The notes beneath the pieces are model-generated. The model saw only the letters and a list, made by a program, of their open reading frames with translations. It ran no database searches and was not told where the DNA came from. 64,000 bases of DNA, from contig NZ_OY284433.1 in NCBI RefSeq assembly GCF_958304185.1, forward strand, positions 1,426,001 through 1,490,000, in the 5' to 3' direction. Below, piece after piece: positions 7,847 to 16,532 of this stretch (position 1 is the stretch's first letter; each line of letters begins with the position of its first letter). Position numbers and translations under genes: made by a program. This stretch comes from an uncultured Erythrobacter sp. (GTDB taxonomy: Bacteria; Pseudomonadota; Alphaproteobacteria; Sphingomonadales; Sphingomonadaceae).

Positions 7847-8314
7847 ATGAAAGCCCTTCTCACCACCGCCGCCTTGCTCGCCGCCGCGCCCCTCGCCGCC
7901 GAGCCCGCGCCTGAACGCACCGCCGAAGAGGCCGCAGTGATCGCCACGGTCGAGGCCTTCATGCGCGGCCTTGCTGCCAAAGACGCCGCAGCCATGCGCG
8001 CGCAGGTCACTGAGCCCAGTTTCATCGCCAAGGTCGAAGAACGTGACGGCGCAGACCGCGTCGGCCTGATCCCGATGGCGCAGTTGATTGCATCGGTGTC
8101 GAGCATTCCCGTGCCCGTATCCGAACCGCTGCACGGCGAAGTGGTGACGGTCGATGGCCCCGTCGCAACGGTCCGCGCCGACTACGACTTCATCCTCGAC
8201 GGCAAGCGCAGCCATTGCGGGGTCGACATCTTCACGCTGATGCGGATCGACGGCGCGTGGAAGATCGCGACGATCACCTACAGCCACCTCACCACCGGCT
8301 GCGGAGCGGAGTAA
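7847..8314 (+). CDS. Exported NTF2-like (SnoaL-type) protein
   Basis: From the ATG at 7847 the product is 155 residues. It has a signal peptide (MKALLTTAALLAAAPLAAEP) and a single small alpha+beta domain. The helix VIATVEAFMRGLAAKDAAAMRA and the closing strand MRIDGAWKIATITYS are typical of the NTF2/SnoaL cone fold. Such domains bind small ligands or catalyse simple reactions, and no specific function can be given. The longer frame from 7751 includes intergenic repeat and was rejected. Its stop overlaps the start of the acyl-CoA carboxylase subunit by one base, suggesting coupling. Confidence 0.7.
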   Translation: MKALLTTAALLAAAPLAAEPAPERTAEEAAVIATVEAFMRGLAAKDAAAMRAQVTEPSFIAKVEERDGADRVGLIPMAQLIASVSSIPVPVSEPLHGEVVTVDGPVATVRADYDFILDGKRSHCGVDIFTLMRIDGAWKIATITYSHLTTGCGAE

Positions 8315-10236
8315 TGATCACCAAGCTCCTGATCGCCAATCGCGGCGAGATCGCGTGCCGGATCATGCGTACGGCCCGCACGATGGGGATCGCCACCGTC
8401 GCGGTCTATTCCGATGCTGATGCCAAGGCGTTGCATGTGCGGAGCGCCGACGAGAGCGTGCATATCGGACCCTCGCCAGCGGCGGAGAGCTATCTGGTCG
8501 GCGCGAAGAGCATTGCGGCGGCCAAGCAGACTGGGGCGGATGCGATTCATCCCGGCTATGGCTTCCTCTCCGAGAATGCGGACTTTGCGCAGGCGGTGCT
8601 CGACGCGGGTCTGATCTGGGTCGGACCCAAGCCTGCTAGCATCCGCGCGATGGGCCTCAAGGACGCGGCCAAGGCGCGGATGATCGAGGCGGGCGTGCCC
8701 GTGACCCCCGGCTATCTCGGCGCGGATCAATCGCTGGAGCGCCTCACCGCTGAAGCCGAGGCCATCGGCTACCCCGTGCTCATCAAGGCCGTCGCGGGCG
8801 GCGGCGGCAAGGGGATGCGCAAGGTTGATGCCCCGGCTGACTTCGCCGCATCGCTGGAGAGCTGCCGCCGCGAAGCCAAGGCGAGCTTCGGCAATGACGA
8901 GGTGCTCTTGGAAAAGTGGATCACCTCGCCCCGCCATATCGAGGTGCAGGTGTTCGGCGATAGCCACGGCAACGTCGTCCACCTGTTCGAACGCGACTGC
9001 TCATTGCAGCGCCGCCACCAGAAGGTGATCGAGGAAGCCCCCGCCCCCGGCATGGACGCGGTCACCCGCGAGGCAATCTGCGCCGCCGCCGTGCGCGCCG
9101 CCAAGGCGGTCGATTACGAGGGCGCAGGCACGATCGAATTCATCGCCGATGCGAGCGAAGGCCTGCGCGCCGACCGCATCTTCTTCATGGAGATGAACAC
9201 CCGCCTTCAGGTGGAGCACCCGGTCACCGAGGAGATCACCGGCGTCGATCTGGTCGAATGGCAACTGCGCGTGGCGAGCGGGGAGCCGCTGCCCAAGCGG
9301 CAGGAGGAGCTGTCGATCAACGGCTGGGCGATTGAGGCAAGGCTCTATGCGGAGGACCCTAGAACAGGGTTTCTCCCTAGCACCGGAACGCTAGAGCATT
9401 TTCATCTCGACGACGAGGTGGCCCGCATTGAGACCGGCGTCGCACATGGATCGGAAATTTCGCCTTACTACGATCCGATGATCGCAAAGATCATCTGCAA
9501 GGGTGAGACCCGTAGTGACGCCATCGATCAGCTGGCGTTCTCGTGCGACAGTGTTCTGACTTGGCCGGTTAGGAACAACTCCGGGTTTCTCGCAGCTCTC
9601 CTGAGAGAGACCGATTTCCATGAAGGCCGTCTCGATACAGGCTTTATTGCAGCGCGAGGAGAAACGCTTCTCGCCGGTAGCAATGCGTCACAAGACTTGA
9701 TTGATACGGCCTCAGTCAGTGTGTTCCTGACAGCCGGAGGCAGTCGCGGGATATTTGACCTCCAGGATGAGGATGCCACCGGGACACCTTGGCGCGACCT
9801 GCTCGGGACGCGGCTCAATGCCGCGCCAAAGCGAACGATCCGCTTGTTGTGCGATGGCGATCCAGTTGAGGGCTCGCTTGACGGTAACTTGGGCGCAGGC
9901 TCGCTCTTGTGGCCAACCGAGCGCGGCGCGATTCTGGTCGAGCATGGCTGGGCACACGTGTTTGAGGTCGAAGAATCTCGCGGCACCGGCCAAGCCTCCG
10001 CCGCCGATGGTGCGATCATTGCCCCGATGCCGGGCAAGGTTCTCGCGGTCGATGTCAGCGAGGGGCAGGCCGTCACCGCCGGGCAGCGGCTCTTGGTGCT
10101 CGAGGCGATGAAGATGGAACACGCCCTCACCGCGCCGTTCGACGGGGTGGTCGAGGGGCTGGCGGTTAGTGCGGGCGGACAGGTGCAGGTTGATGCGGTT
10201 TTGGTGACGGTGGTGCCTGCCGCTTCAGACGAATAA
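8314..10236 (+). CDS. Acyl-CoA carboxylase alpha subunit (biotin carboxylase + biotin carboxyl carrier domain)
   Basis: The 640-residue protein starts KLLIANRGEIACRI, the biotin-carboxylase N-domain. It continues with the ATP-grasp glycine loop AVAGGGGKGMRKV and MNTRLQVEHPVTEEITG, and ends with a carrier domain whose biotinylated lysine is in EAMKMEH about 30 residues from the C-terminus. It carboxylates biotin for transfer to an acyl-CoA by the beta subunit encoded downstream. Whether propionyl-, methylcrotonyl- or another acyl-CoA is used cannot be decided. About 9355-9960 is visibly lower in GC and uses rare codons (AGA, CTA, GGA) compared with both ends of the same gene. It looks like a recombinant patch. 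Confidence 0.9.
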   Translation: MITKLLIANRGEIACRIMRTARTMGIATVAVYSDADAKALHVRSADESVHIGPSPAAESYLVGAKSIAAAKQTGADAIHPGYGFLSENADFAQAVLDAGLIWVGPKPASIRAMGLKDAAKARMIEAGVPVTPGYLGADQSLERLTAEAEAIGYPVLIKAVAGGGGKGMRKVDAPADFAASLESCRREAKASFGNDEVLLEKWITSPRHIEVQVFGDSHGNVVHLFERDCSLQRRHQKVIEEAPAPGMDAVTREAICAAAVRAAKAVDYEGAGTIEFIADASEGLRADRIFFMEMNTRLQVEHPVTEEITGVDLVEWQLRVASGEPLPKRQEELSINGWAIEARLYAEDPRTGFLPSTGTLEHFHLDDEVARIETGVAHGSEISPYYDPMIAKIICKGETRSDAIDQLAFSCDSVLTWPVRNNSGFLAALLRETDFHEGRLDTGFIAARGETLLAGSNASQDLIDTASVSVFLTAGGSRGIFDLQDEDATGTPWRDLLGTRLNAAPKRTIRLLCDGDPVEGSLDGNLGAGSLLWPTERGAILVEHGWAHVFEVEESRGTGQASAADGAIIAPMPGKVLAVDVSEGQAVTAGQRLLVLEAMKMEHALTAPFDGVVEGLAVSAGGQVQVDAVLVTVVPAASDE

Positions 10237-10239
10237 TCC

Positions 10240-10461
10240 GTCACCCCAGCGCAGGCTGGGGCCTAGGGCCTCTTGGTTCAGCCTTTGCCGCTCTAGGTCC
10301 TAGCTTCCGCTGGGATGACGAAGGGGTGGGTTTCCGCCCTTCGCCGTCACCCTGAACTTGTTTCAGGGTCCATTTCACCCCACACACCTTGGCTCGAAGC
10401 CGAAGGATGGATGCTGGAAGCGAAGCTGTGCTTGCACAACCAAGTTCAGCATGACGGGAGT
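10240..10461. repeat. Two tandem REP-like inverted repeat units between carboxylase genes
   Basis: The first unit (10240-10321) begins CGTCACCCCAGCGCAGGCTG and ends with its diverged inverse TCCGCTGGGATGACG. The second unit (about 10346-10459) begins CGTCACCCTGAACTTGTTTC and ends with an inverted partner AAGTTCAGCATGACGGG. Both are of the hairpin class common between genes in this lineage. They fill the 230-bp gap and end just ahead of the GTG start of the beta subunit. Confidence 0.75.
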
Positions 10462-10466
10462 GGGTT

Positions 10467-12017
10467 GTGACCTGGGCCAAGGAACTCGAAGAACTGCGGC
10501 AACGCGAGGCGCTGGCCGAGCAGATGGGCGGCGCGGACAAGGTTGCGCGGCAGCACGGGCGGGGCAAGATGGACGCCCGCGCGCGGCTCGCGGCGCTGTG
10601 CGACGAGGGTTCCTTCCGCGAGATCGGCAAGATCGCGGGCTCAGCGAAGTATGACGCCAACGGCGACCTCGCCAGCGTCACCCCCGCCCCCTTCCTGTTC
10701 GGCAAGGCGCTGATCAATGGCCGCCCGGTCGTCGCCACGGCGGACGACTTCACGATCCGCGGCGGCGCGGCGGATGCGGGGATTGCGCGCAAGATGGTGC
10801 AGGCCGAGATGATGGCGCACCAGTTGAAGCTCCCCATCATCCGCATGATCGACGGCACGGGCGGCGGCGGCTCGGTGAAGACGCTCGAACAGATCGGCGC
10901 GACCTATATCCCGGCGGTGCCCGGTTGGGGCGATGTGGTGACGAACCTCGACACTGTGCCGGTGGTGGCGCTGGCGCTCGGGCCAACGGCGGGCCTCGGC
11001 GCGGCACGCACCGTGGCGAGCCACTATTCGATCATGGTGAAGGGCCTCAGCCAAATCTTCGCCGCTGGCCCTGCCGTGGTCGATGGCCTGGGCGAGGCCT
11101 ACAAGGGCGGCGCGGCCAATCACGAGGAGGCCAAGGAGGCGCTCGGCGGCTCTGCGATCCACACCCGCAATGGGGTGGTCGATGACGAGGTCGCCAGCGA
11201 GGCCGAGGCCTTCGCCCGCGCGCGGCATTTCCTCAGCTTCATGCCCGAATATGTCGGCCAGCCCGCGCGCCGCTCGGCCTGCGATGATCCGGCGGACCGG
11301 CGCGAGGAGGCGCTGCTTAGTCTGGTGCCGCGCGATGCGAAACAGGTCTATTCGATGCGCCGCTGCATGGAGATGCTGTTCGATTCCGGCACCGTGTTCG
11401 AGATCGGCAAGCACTGGGGCCGCGCCGCGATCACCGCTTTTGCGCGGCTCGATGGCTGGCCGGTCTGCGTCATCGCCAGCGATCCGAGCTACCTCGGCGG
11501 ATCGTGGGAGGCCAAAACGTCCGAGAAGGTCGAACGGTTCGTCAAACTCGCCGACCAGTTCCGGCTGCCGATCGTCCACCTGGTCGACAACCCCGGCTTC
11601 ATGATCGGGCGCGAGGCGGAAATGGCGGGGACGATCCGGTATGGCGTCAACGCGATGAACGCCATTTACCGCGCCACCGTGCCGCTCGCCAGCATCGTCC
11701 TGCGCCGCGCCTATGGGATTGCCGGCAGCGCGATGAGCAATGCCGAGCGGTATCAGTACCGCTATTGCTGGCCGTCAGGTGACTGGGGGAGCCTCCCCAT
11801 CGCGGGCGGGCTTGAGGTCGCTTATAAGGCGGAACTGGAAGCCGCCGATGATCCGCAAGCACTGCTGGAGGAAATCCGCGAACGGCTGGCGAAAGTCACC
11901 TCACCGTTCCGCTCGGCCGAGCGCTTCAATGTCGAGGACATCATCGACCCGCGCGACACGCGGCCCTTGCTGTGCGAATTTGCGGGGCTGGCGTGGCGGA
12001 GGCTGGGGGCGGATTGA
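10467..12017 (+). CDS. Acyl-CoA carboxylase beta subunit (carboxyltransferase)
   Basis: The 516-residue protein has two crotonase-like carboxyltransferase halves. The N half contains GRGKMDARARLAALCDEGSF and the C half contains VDNPGFMIGREAE followed by RRAYGIAGSAMSN. These are the acyl-CoA and biotin sites of propionyl/methylcrotonyl-CoA carboxylase beta chains. It transfers the carboxyl group from biotin on the alpha subunit to the acyl-CoA. The start is GTG at 10467, just after an intergenic repeat, with GGGAGTGGG upstream. The two subunit genes are adjacent and collinear but separated by 230 bp of repeats, so expression ratios may be adjusted there. Confidence 0.9.
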   Translation: MTWAKELEELRQREALAEQMGGADKVARQHGRGKMDARARLAALCDEGSFREIGKIAGSAKYDANGDLASVTPAPFLFGKALINGRPVVATADDFTIRGGAADAGIARKMVQAEMMAHQLKLPIIRMIDGTGGGGSVKTLEQIGATYIPAVPGWGDVVTNLDTVPVVALALGPTAGLGAARTVASHYSIMVKGLSQIFAAGPAVVDGLGEAYKGGAANHEEAKEALGGSAIHTRNGVVDDEVASEAEAFARARHFLSFMPEYVGQPARRSACDDPADRREEALLSLVPRDAKQVYSMRRCMEMLFDSGTVFEIGKHWGRAAITAFARLDGWPVCVIASDPSYLGGSWEAKTSEKVERFVKLADQFRLPIVHLVDNPGFMIGREAEMAGTIRYGVNAMNAIYRATVPLASIVLRRAYGIAGSAMSNAERYQYRYCWPSGDWGSLPIAGGLEVAYKAELEAADDPQALLEEIRERLAKVTSPFRSAERFNVEDIIDPRDTRPLLCEFAGLAWRRLGAD

Positions 12018-12037
12018 TCCTCCCCTTCAGGGGAGGA

Positions 12038-13282
12038 TTACCTGCCCATCTCCGCATCACTTGGCCCGAACAGCTTGCCCTTCTCGCTCATCAGCACCAG
12101 CACCAAGCAGGCCAGCCCGCTCGCCAGCAAGGCCAGCGCCAGCGGCCGCGCCGTGCCGTCAAACGCGTAGCCAATCGCTCCGCCCAGCAGCGCCGCCATC
12201 GTCATGCGCACAAATCCGTGGGCTGAGCTTGCCGCGCCCGCAATGTTGAAGAACGGGTTCATCGCGATGGCGCCAAAATTGCTGCCAATGAAGCCGAGCA
12301 GCGCCATGTTGGTCGCCATCAGCGGGACGAACACCCACAGGTGCTCTTCCGGCTGGAAGGCGAACATCACCTGCACTGCGCTCACCGCGATGAAGAAGAA
12401 CAGCGCGGTGTGGCTCACCCGGCGGGCGCCGAAACGCTCGACAATGCGTGAGTTCGACCAGCTGGCAAACGCCATCGACCCGGCGCAGATCGCGAAGACC
12501 AGCGGGAAGATATCGCCCGCGCCGAAGGTCTCGGTGATCAGCTGCTGCGAGGAATTGATGAAGCCGAACAGCGCGCCGAACACCAGCGCCGAACCGATGA
12601 CATAGCCAAAGGTGCTCGGCAGGGCGAGCGCGCGGCCCATGTTCACGCCTATTGTGCGAAGGTGGATTTGCTGGCGGTTTTCGTCGGTCAGGCTTTCGGG
12701 CAGGCGGAGATAGACCCACGTGCCCATCACCACGCCCAGCACCGCCATTGCGCCGAAGATCGCGCGCCAGCTGCCGATTTGCAGGATGCCTTCGCCGATG
12801 GTCGGCGCGATCGCGGGGACCATCAGGAAAATCACGAAGATCAGGCTCATCATCCGCGCCATCTTGTCCCCGCCCACGCGGTCACGGATGATCGCGGGCG
12901 GCAGGGCGACGATCCCGGCGGCAAAGAAGCCCTGCGCCCCACGCACCGCGATCAGCGCATCATAGGTGGGTGCCAGCGCGGAGAGAATCGAAAGCACGAT
13001 ATAGACCGCGACCGCGCCCAGCAGGATCGGCCGCCGCCCGAAGCGGTCAGCCAGCGCGCCCGGCACCAGCGAACCGATGCCGCCAGCCAGCAGGAACACG
13101 CCAATCACGAATTGCCGATCATTGCCCGAGACCGAAAGGTCAGCGGCCAGCGCATCGAGCGCGGGCAGAATCGCGTCGATCCCGAAGGCGTTGAGCGCCA
13201 TCAGCATCGCCATCATCCACAGCAGCTCGGTCTCACCGAGCGCCTTGCGCAGGGGCGTTGAGGGAGCAATCGCGGTGGCCAT
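12038..13282 (-). CDS. MFS multidrug efflux transporter, Bcr/CflA type
   Basis: From the ATG at 13282 the product has 414 residues and about 12 hydrophobic segments. The motif A-like loop GALADRFGRRPILLG follows TM2, and DRVGGDKMARMMS comes after TM4, where Bcr/CflA drug exporters have a similar loop. It should export drugs or metabolites in exchange for protons across the inner membrane. The longer frame starting at 13339 overlaps the region upstream of dinB, so I prefer MATAIAPSTPL. It converges on the acyl-CoA carboxylase operon and is divergent from dinB. Confidence 0.85.
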   Translation of the reverse strand: MATAIAPSTPLRKALGETELLWMMAMLMALNAFGIDAILPALDALAADLSVSGNDRQFVIGVFLLAGGIGSLVPGALADRFGRRPILLGAVAVYIVLSILSALAPTYDALIAVRGAQGFFAAGIVALPPAIIRDRVGGDKMARMMSLIFVIFLMVPAIAPTIGEGILQIGSWRAIFGAMAVLGVVMGTWVYLRLPESLTDENRQQIHLRTIGVNMGRALALPSTFGYVIGSALVFGALFGFINSSQQLITETFGAGDIFPLVFAICAGSMAFASWSNSRIVERFGARRVSHTALFFFIAVSAVQVMFAFQPEEHLWVFVPLMATNMALLGFIGSNFGAIAMNPFFNIAGAASSAHGFVRMTMAALLGGAIGYAFDGTARPLALALLASGLACLVLVLMSEKGKLFGPSDAEMGR

Positions 13283-13410
13283 GGGCGCGCCTTTGCCGAG
13301 GGGTTCGCCCGAAGACCACTGTTCTTTTCGCATATGCACAAAATGACCTGTGTGGTGAATTGTTCCAGCAACAGTTCCTTCGTCGGCCCCAAGGTTCTAT
13401 TTGCCAAAGG

Positions 13411-14532
13411 ATGGCCGACCCGCCGCCCTTGCCCGACAACGCCGAGACCGCGCCCGGTCTGCGCAAGATCATCCATGTCGATATGGATGCCTTCTTCGCG
13501 AGCGTCGAACAGCGCGATGATCCGTCGCTTAAGGGCAAGCCGGTCGCAGTCGGCGGCGCGGGCGGGCGCGGGGTGGTGGCGGCGGCCAGCTATGAAGCGC
13601 GGACGTTCGGGGTGCGGAGCGCCATGCCGTCTGTCACGGCGCAGCGGCTATGCCCCGACCTCATCTTCGTACGCCCACGGTTTGACGCCTACAAGGAAGC
13701 CAGCCGCCAGATCCGCCGGGTGTTCGAGCACTACACTCCGATCATCGAACCGCTGAGCCTGGACGAGGCCTATCTTGATGTCACCGAAGACCGCCTCGGC
13801 ATCGGCAGCGCGACCCGTATCGCCACGCTGATCCGGCAGGAAATCCGCGCCAAGACCCGGCTCACCGCCAGTGCGGGGGTCAGTTACAACAAGTTCCTCG
13901 CCAAGCTCGCCAGCGATCAGAATAAGCCGGACGGGTTGTGCGTCATCCGTCCGGGCGAAGGCGCGCAATTTGTCGCGGGCCTGCCGATCCGGCGCTTCCA
14001 CGGGGTCGGGCCCAAGGCGGAGGAGCGGATGCAGAAGCTCGGTATCCTGACCGGCGCTGACCTTGCGGCCAAGGACATCGCCTTTCTGCGCCAGCATTTC
14101 GGCAGCATGGCCGATTACCTGTTCCGCGCCGCCCGCGGCATCGACCTGCGCCCCGTCGCGGCGCACCGCGTACGCAAGTCCGTGGGCGGGGAGCGGACCT
14201 TCTCGGAAGATATCGGCAGCGGCGGCGCCTTGCGCGACACGCTGGAGACCATCATTGATATCGTGTGGGAGCGGATCGAGGCTGCGGGCGCGAAGGGGCG
14301 GACGGTGACGCTCAAGATGAAGTTCACCGATTTCCAGATCATGACCCGCGCGACCTCGCTGCCCGATTTCGTCAGCGGCAAGGGGGAGTTCGCGCAGCTC
14401 GCCCGCGCGCTGCTTGAGGCGGAGTTGCCTTTGCGCGGGCCGATCCGGCTGATGGGGCTGACGCTGTCGGGGCTGGAAGGAGCCGAGGATGACAAGCCCG
14501 CGAGCGACGAGGCGCAGCTGCGATTGTTGTGA
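13411..14532 (+). CDS. dinB: DNA polymerase IV (Y-family translesion polymerase)
   Basis: The 373-residue polymerase starts at 13411. It shows the Y-family catalytic aspartate in KIIHVDMDAFFASVEQRD, the second acidic motif PLSLDEAYLDVT near residue 110, and AGVSYNKFLAKLASDQNKP. A HhH segment (GLPIRRFHGVGPKAEERM) and a little-finger domain follow. It copies past DNA lesions at the cost of fidelity. Length is close to typical DinB (about 350-360), but the C-terminus ends LRLL. I do not see a strong clamp-binding motif. No LexA box was identified upstream. Confidence 0.92.
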   Translation: MADPPPLPDNAETAPGLRKIIHVDMDAFFASVEQRDDPSLKGKPVAVGGAGGRGVVAAASYEARTFGVRSAMPSVTAQRLCPDLIFVRPRFDAYKEASRQIRRVFEHYTPIIEPLSLDEAYLDVTEDRLGIGSATRIATLIRQEIRAKTRLTASAGVSYNKFLAKLASDQNKPDGLCVIRPGEGAQFVAGLPIRRFHGVGPKAEERMQKLGILTGADLAAKDIAFLRQHFGSMADYLFRAARGIDLRPVAAHRVRKSVGGERTFSEDIGSGGALRDTLETIIDIVWERIEAAGAKGRTVTLKMKFTDFQIMTRATSLPDFVSGKGEFAQLARALLEAELPLRGPIRLMGLTLSGLEGAEDDKPASDEAQLRLL

Positions 14533-14578
14533 AGGGCGCGGGGGTGTTTTGGATTCACGCAGAGACGGGACGGTATCT

Positions 14579-14720
14579 GGGTTCGCGCCAAGGAGCCAAG
14601 GGGCCAAGAGGGCCGTTCTGCACCGCAGGCAATTCAACGGCCTTGCTCTGCCGCAAAGGGGTTCGAGCGGCTTCGCCGTAATTGTAACATCTTGTCCCTT
14701 TGGCTCCTTGGCGCGAACCC
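14579..14720. repeat. 31-bp inverted repeats around a short spacer (MITE-like)
   Basis: Arms 14579-14609 (starting GGGTTCGCGCCAAGGAGCCA) and 14690-14720 are inverted copies with two mismatches, enclosing 80 bases with no gene. Size and layout resemble a non-autonomous miniature element or a long-loop intergenic repeat. No target duplication is obvious. Confidence 0.75.
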
Positions 14721-14788
14721 AATCTGGCGCGACTTCGACCAAAGGGCGCGTCTGACCGTCGCCCCGTAAGTCCGATCAAAACCGCCCT

Positions 14789-15262
14789 CTACCCCGTCCC
14801 CCGCGCCCGCCACGCCGCGATCCGCGTGCGGGTGGTACGGCCGAGCGGTTCGGGCAGCGAGTGCGAGGGGAAGAACCGCGCCTCTGTCACTTCGCGCCCG
14901 TCAGGCTTGGGTCGCTGATCGCACACGGCGGCGAAAACATAGGCGGCGTGGGGTGAGCCGGACAGCACCTCTTCCAGCGTCCCGACCAGTTCGATCCGCG
15001 CCAGTTCCACGCCCAGTTCCTCCAGCACCTCGCGCCGTGCCGCTGCCTCGGGGTCCTCGCCGGGCGCGAGCCCCCCGCCGGGCAGGCTCCAGACTTCAGG
15101 GCCATAGGAATGCTTGAGCAACAGCACATCGCCGGTGAGGTTGGTGATGACGATGCTCACCCCCGCAATCGGCGTCTTGCGCCAGCGCCGCCAGTAGTGC
15201 CGCACAAGGTGGGCCAGCGGCATAAGCGCGCGGTGGAGCGCGGCGGGGAGAAGCTGCGGCAT
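14789..15262 (-). CDS. Nudix hydrolase
   Basis: The 157-residue protein carries a complete Nudix box, GGLAPGEDPEAAARREVLEE followed by LGV, at about residues 64-86. The G-x5-E-x7-RE-x2-EE-x-G pattern is intact, so metal-dependent hydrolysis of a nucleoside-diphosphate-linked substrate is expected. A basic, helical N-terminus (about 30 residues, LVRHYWRRWRK) precedes the domain. The specific substrate is unknown. Its start codon overlaps the stop of the upstream pgl-like gene at 15262, so the two are co-transcribed and probably coupled. Confidence 0.88.
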   Translation of the reverse strand: MPQLLPAALHRALMPLAHLVRHYWRRWRKTPIAGVSIVITNLTGDVLLLKHSYGPEVWSLPGGGLAPGEDPEAAARREVLEELGVELARIELVGTLEEVLSGSPHAAYVFAAVCDQRPKPDGREVTEARFFPSHSLPEPLGRTTRTRIAAWRARGTG

Positions 15263-15876
15263 CAGGTGAAGACGGTCACGGGAATGCCCTGCGCCTGCGC
15301 GGTGCGTAGCAGGCGGGCGACGGGAAGGTCATGCTCGCCCGCCAGCGCTGCGTCGAACACCGCGCGCTTGTCCGCCGCGCCGCCGAGCGTGAAAACCAGC
15401 GCGTTTGTGTTCAGCAGCGCCGGGATGGTCAGCGTGATCCGGTCGAACGGCGCGTGGGCTGGGAGCGGATCGGGTGTGAGGCGGAGAACCGCCAGCGGAT
15501 CATCAATCCGGGGATCGGTGTTGGGGAACAGCGAGGCGATATGCCCATCCGGCCCCATGCCCATCCATGTCAGCGCGAAATGCGGCGGGATGGCATCTTC
15601 GCTCAACGGGACAATCTGCGCGCCCGCAGGCTCCAGCAGCGCGCGCATCTTGCCGGTGTTGGACGCATCGTGCGCTTCGGGCACGATCCGGTCGTCATTG
15701 GGCCAGATATCCCACCCGCTCCAGTCGACGCCGCCCTGTTCGATCAGGGCAGCGAGGATCGGAAAGGGGGTCGAACCGCCGGGGAGCGTGATCGCGCCGC
15801 TTCCGCCAAGTCGTGCCGCCAGCCAGCCAGCGATCGCGGCCTGATCCGCGCCTTCGATAATCGTAACGTCCTGCAT
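15262..15876 (-). CDS. pgl: 6-phosphogluconolactonase (glucosamine-6-phosphate isomerase fold)
   Basis: The 204-residue protein has the sugar-phosphate loop ITLPGGSTPFPIL at residue 29 and the DDRIVPEAHDASN segment. The active-site run ALTWMGMGPDGHIASLFP is characteristic of 6-phosphogluconolactonases of the pentose phosphate pathway. It is slightly shorter than the usual 230-260. NagB-type isomerases share the fold but differ in this motif. It heads a two-gene unit with the Nudix gene rather than sitting with zwf/edd. Confidence 0.88.
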   Translation of the reverse strand: MQDVTIIEGADQAAIAGWLAARLGGSGAITLPGGSTPFPILAALIEQGGVDWSGWDIWPNDDRIVPEAHDASNTGKMRALLEPAGAQIVPLSEDAIPPHFALTWMGMGPDGHIASLFPNTDPRIDDPLAVLRLTPDPLPAHAPFDRITLTIPALLNTNALVFTLGGAADKRAVFDAALAGEHDLPVARLLRTAQAQGIPVTVFT

Positions 15877-15887
15877 GGCCGAACCAT

Positions 15888-15923
15888 AGCAAACGGGCCG
15901 CCCCCGGCAATGGGTGCGGCCCG
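15888..15923 (-). terminator. Probable rho-independent terminator of dps
   Basis: On the minus strand, CGGGCCGC (15923-15916) pairs with GCGGCCCG (15901-15894) around a 14-base loop. GTTTGCT follows. It lies 27 bases past the dps stop codon. The T-run is short, so efficiency is uncertain. Confidence 0.5.
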
Positions 15924-15949
15924 CTTGTGAAGCGCTATTGCGGCAGCGA

Positions 15950-16411
15950 TCAGGCGAGGATCGAACGCAAAAACCAGGCGCGCTGTTCAGCCATGTCGGT
16001 CCAGTCGTCGAGCAGCCCGTCGGTGGCGTTGTCGCCCGCTTCTTCGGCCAGATCCTTCATGCCCTTCAGCCGCGCGATCACGGTTTCGTTATCGGCGAGC
16101 AGTTCGGCGATCATGTCCTCGGCGGAAAGCTTGGTGCTATCCTGATCCTTGATCTGCGTGTGCTTACCCATCGTCCCGATCGAGGTGAGCGTATCGGCGT
16201 CCAGCTTGCGCACGCGCTCGGCAATCAGATCGATCTGGTCGCGTACTTCCAGCGCCTGTGTGTCGAACAACAGGTGCAGGTCGTGGAAGCGCGGGCCCTT
16301 GACGTGCCAGTGGAAATTCTTGGTCTTGATGAACAAGGCAAAGTGATCAGCGAGCAATCCGTTGAGTTCATCAACCAGAGCAGCTTTCGAATTGGCTTTC
16401 TTATCGGCCAT
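15950..16411 (-). CDS. dps: Dps family DNA-binding ferritin-like protein
   Basis: From the ATG at 16411 the protein has 153 residues, the normal Dps length. The N-terminal helix carries NFHWHVKGPRFHDLHLLFD, which provides the inter-subunit ferroxidase ligands. RVRKLD and the closing WFLRSIL complete the ferritin-like four-helix bundle. Dps dodecamers oxidise and store iron and protect DNA under stress. A short lysine-rich N-tail (MADKKANSK) could contact DNA. The upstream region on the minus strand contains TAGTCACTATATAGG, a possible -10 region. Confidence 0.92.
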   Translation of the reverse strand: MADKKANSKAALVDELNGLLADHFALFIKTKNFHWHVKGPRFHDLHLLFDTQALEVRDQIDLIAERVRKLDADTLTSIGTMGKHTQIKDQDSTKLSAEDMIAELLADNETVIARLKGMKDLAEEAGDNATDGLLDDWTDMAEQRAWFLRSILA

Positions 16412-16532
16412 GATATTCTCCGTTTTCCTGTTCAGTGCGAGCAAGGCTTGGCGCCTATATAGTGACTATCTCACTGCACGCACATAGATTGGATTCCAGC
16501 AAAATTCTATTCGCCGTGATCGCGCAAGGCGA

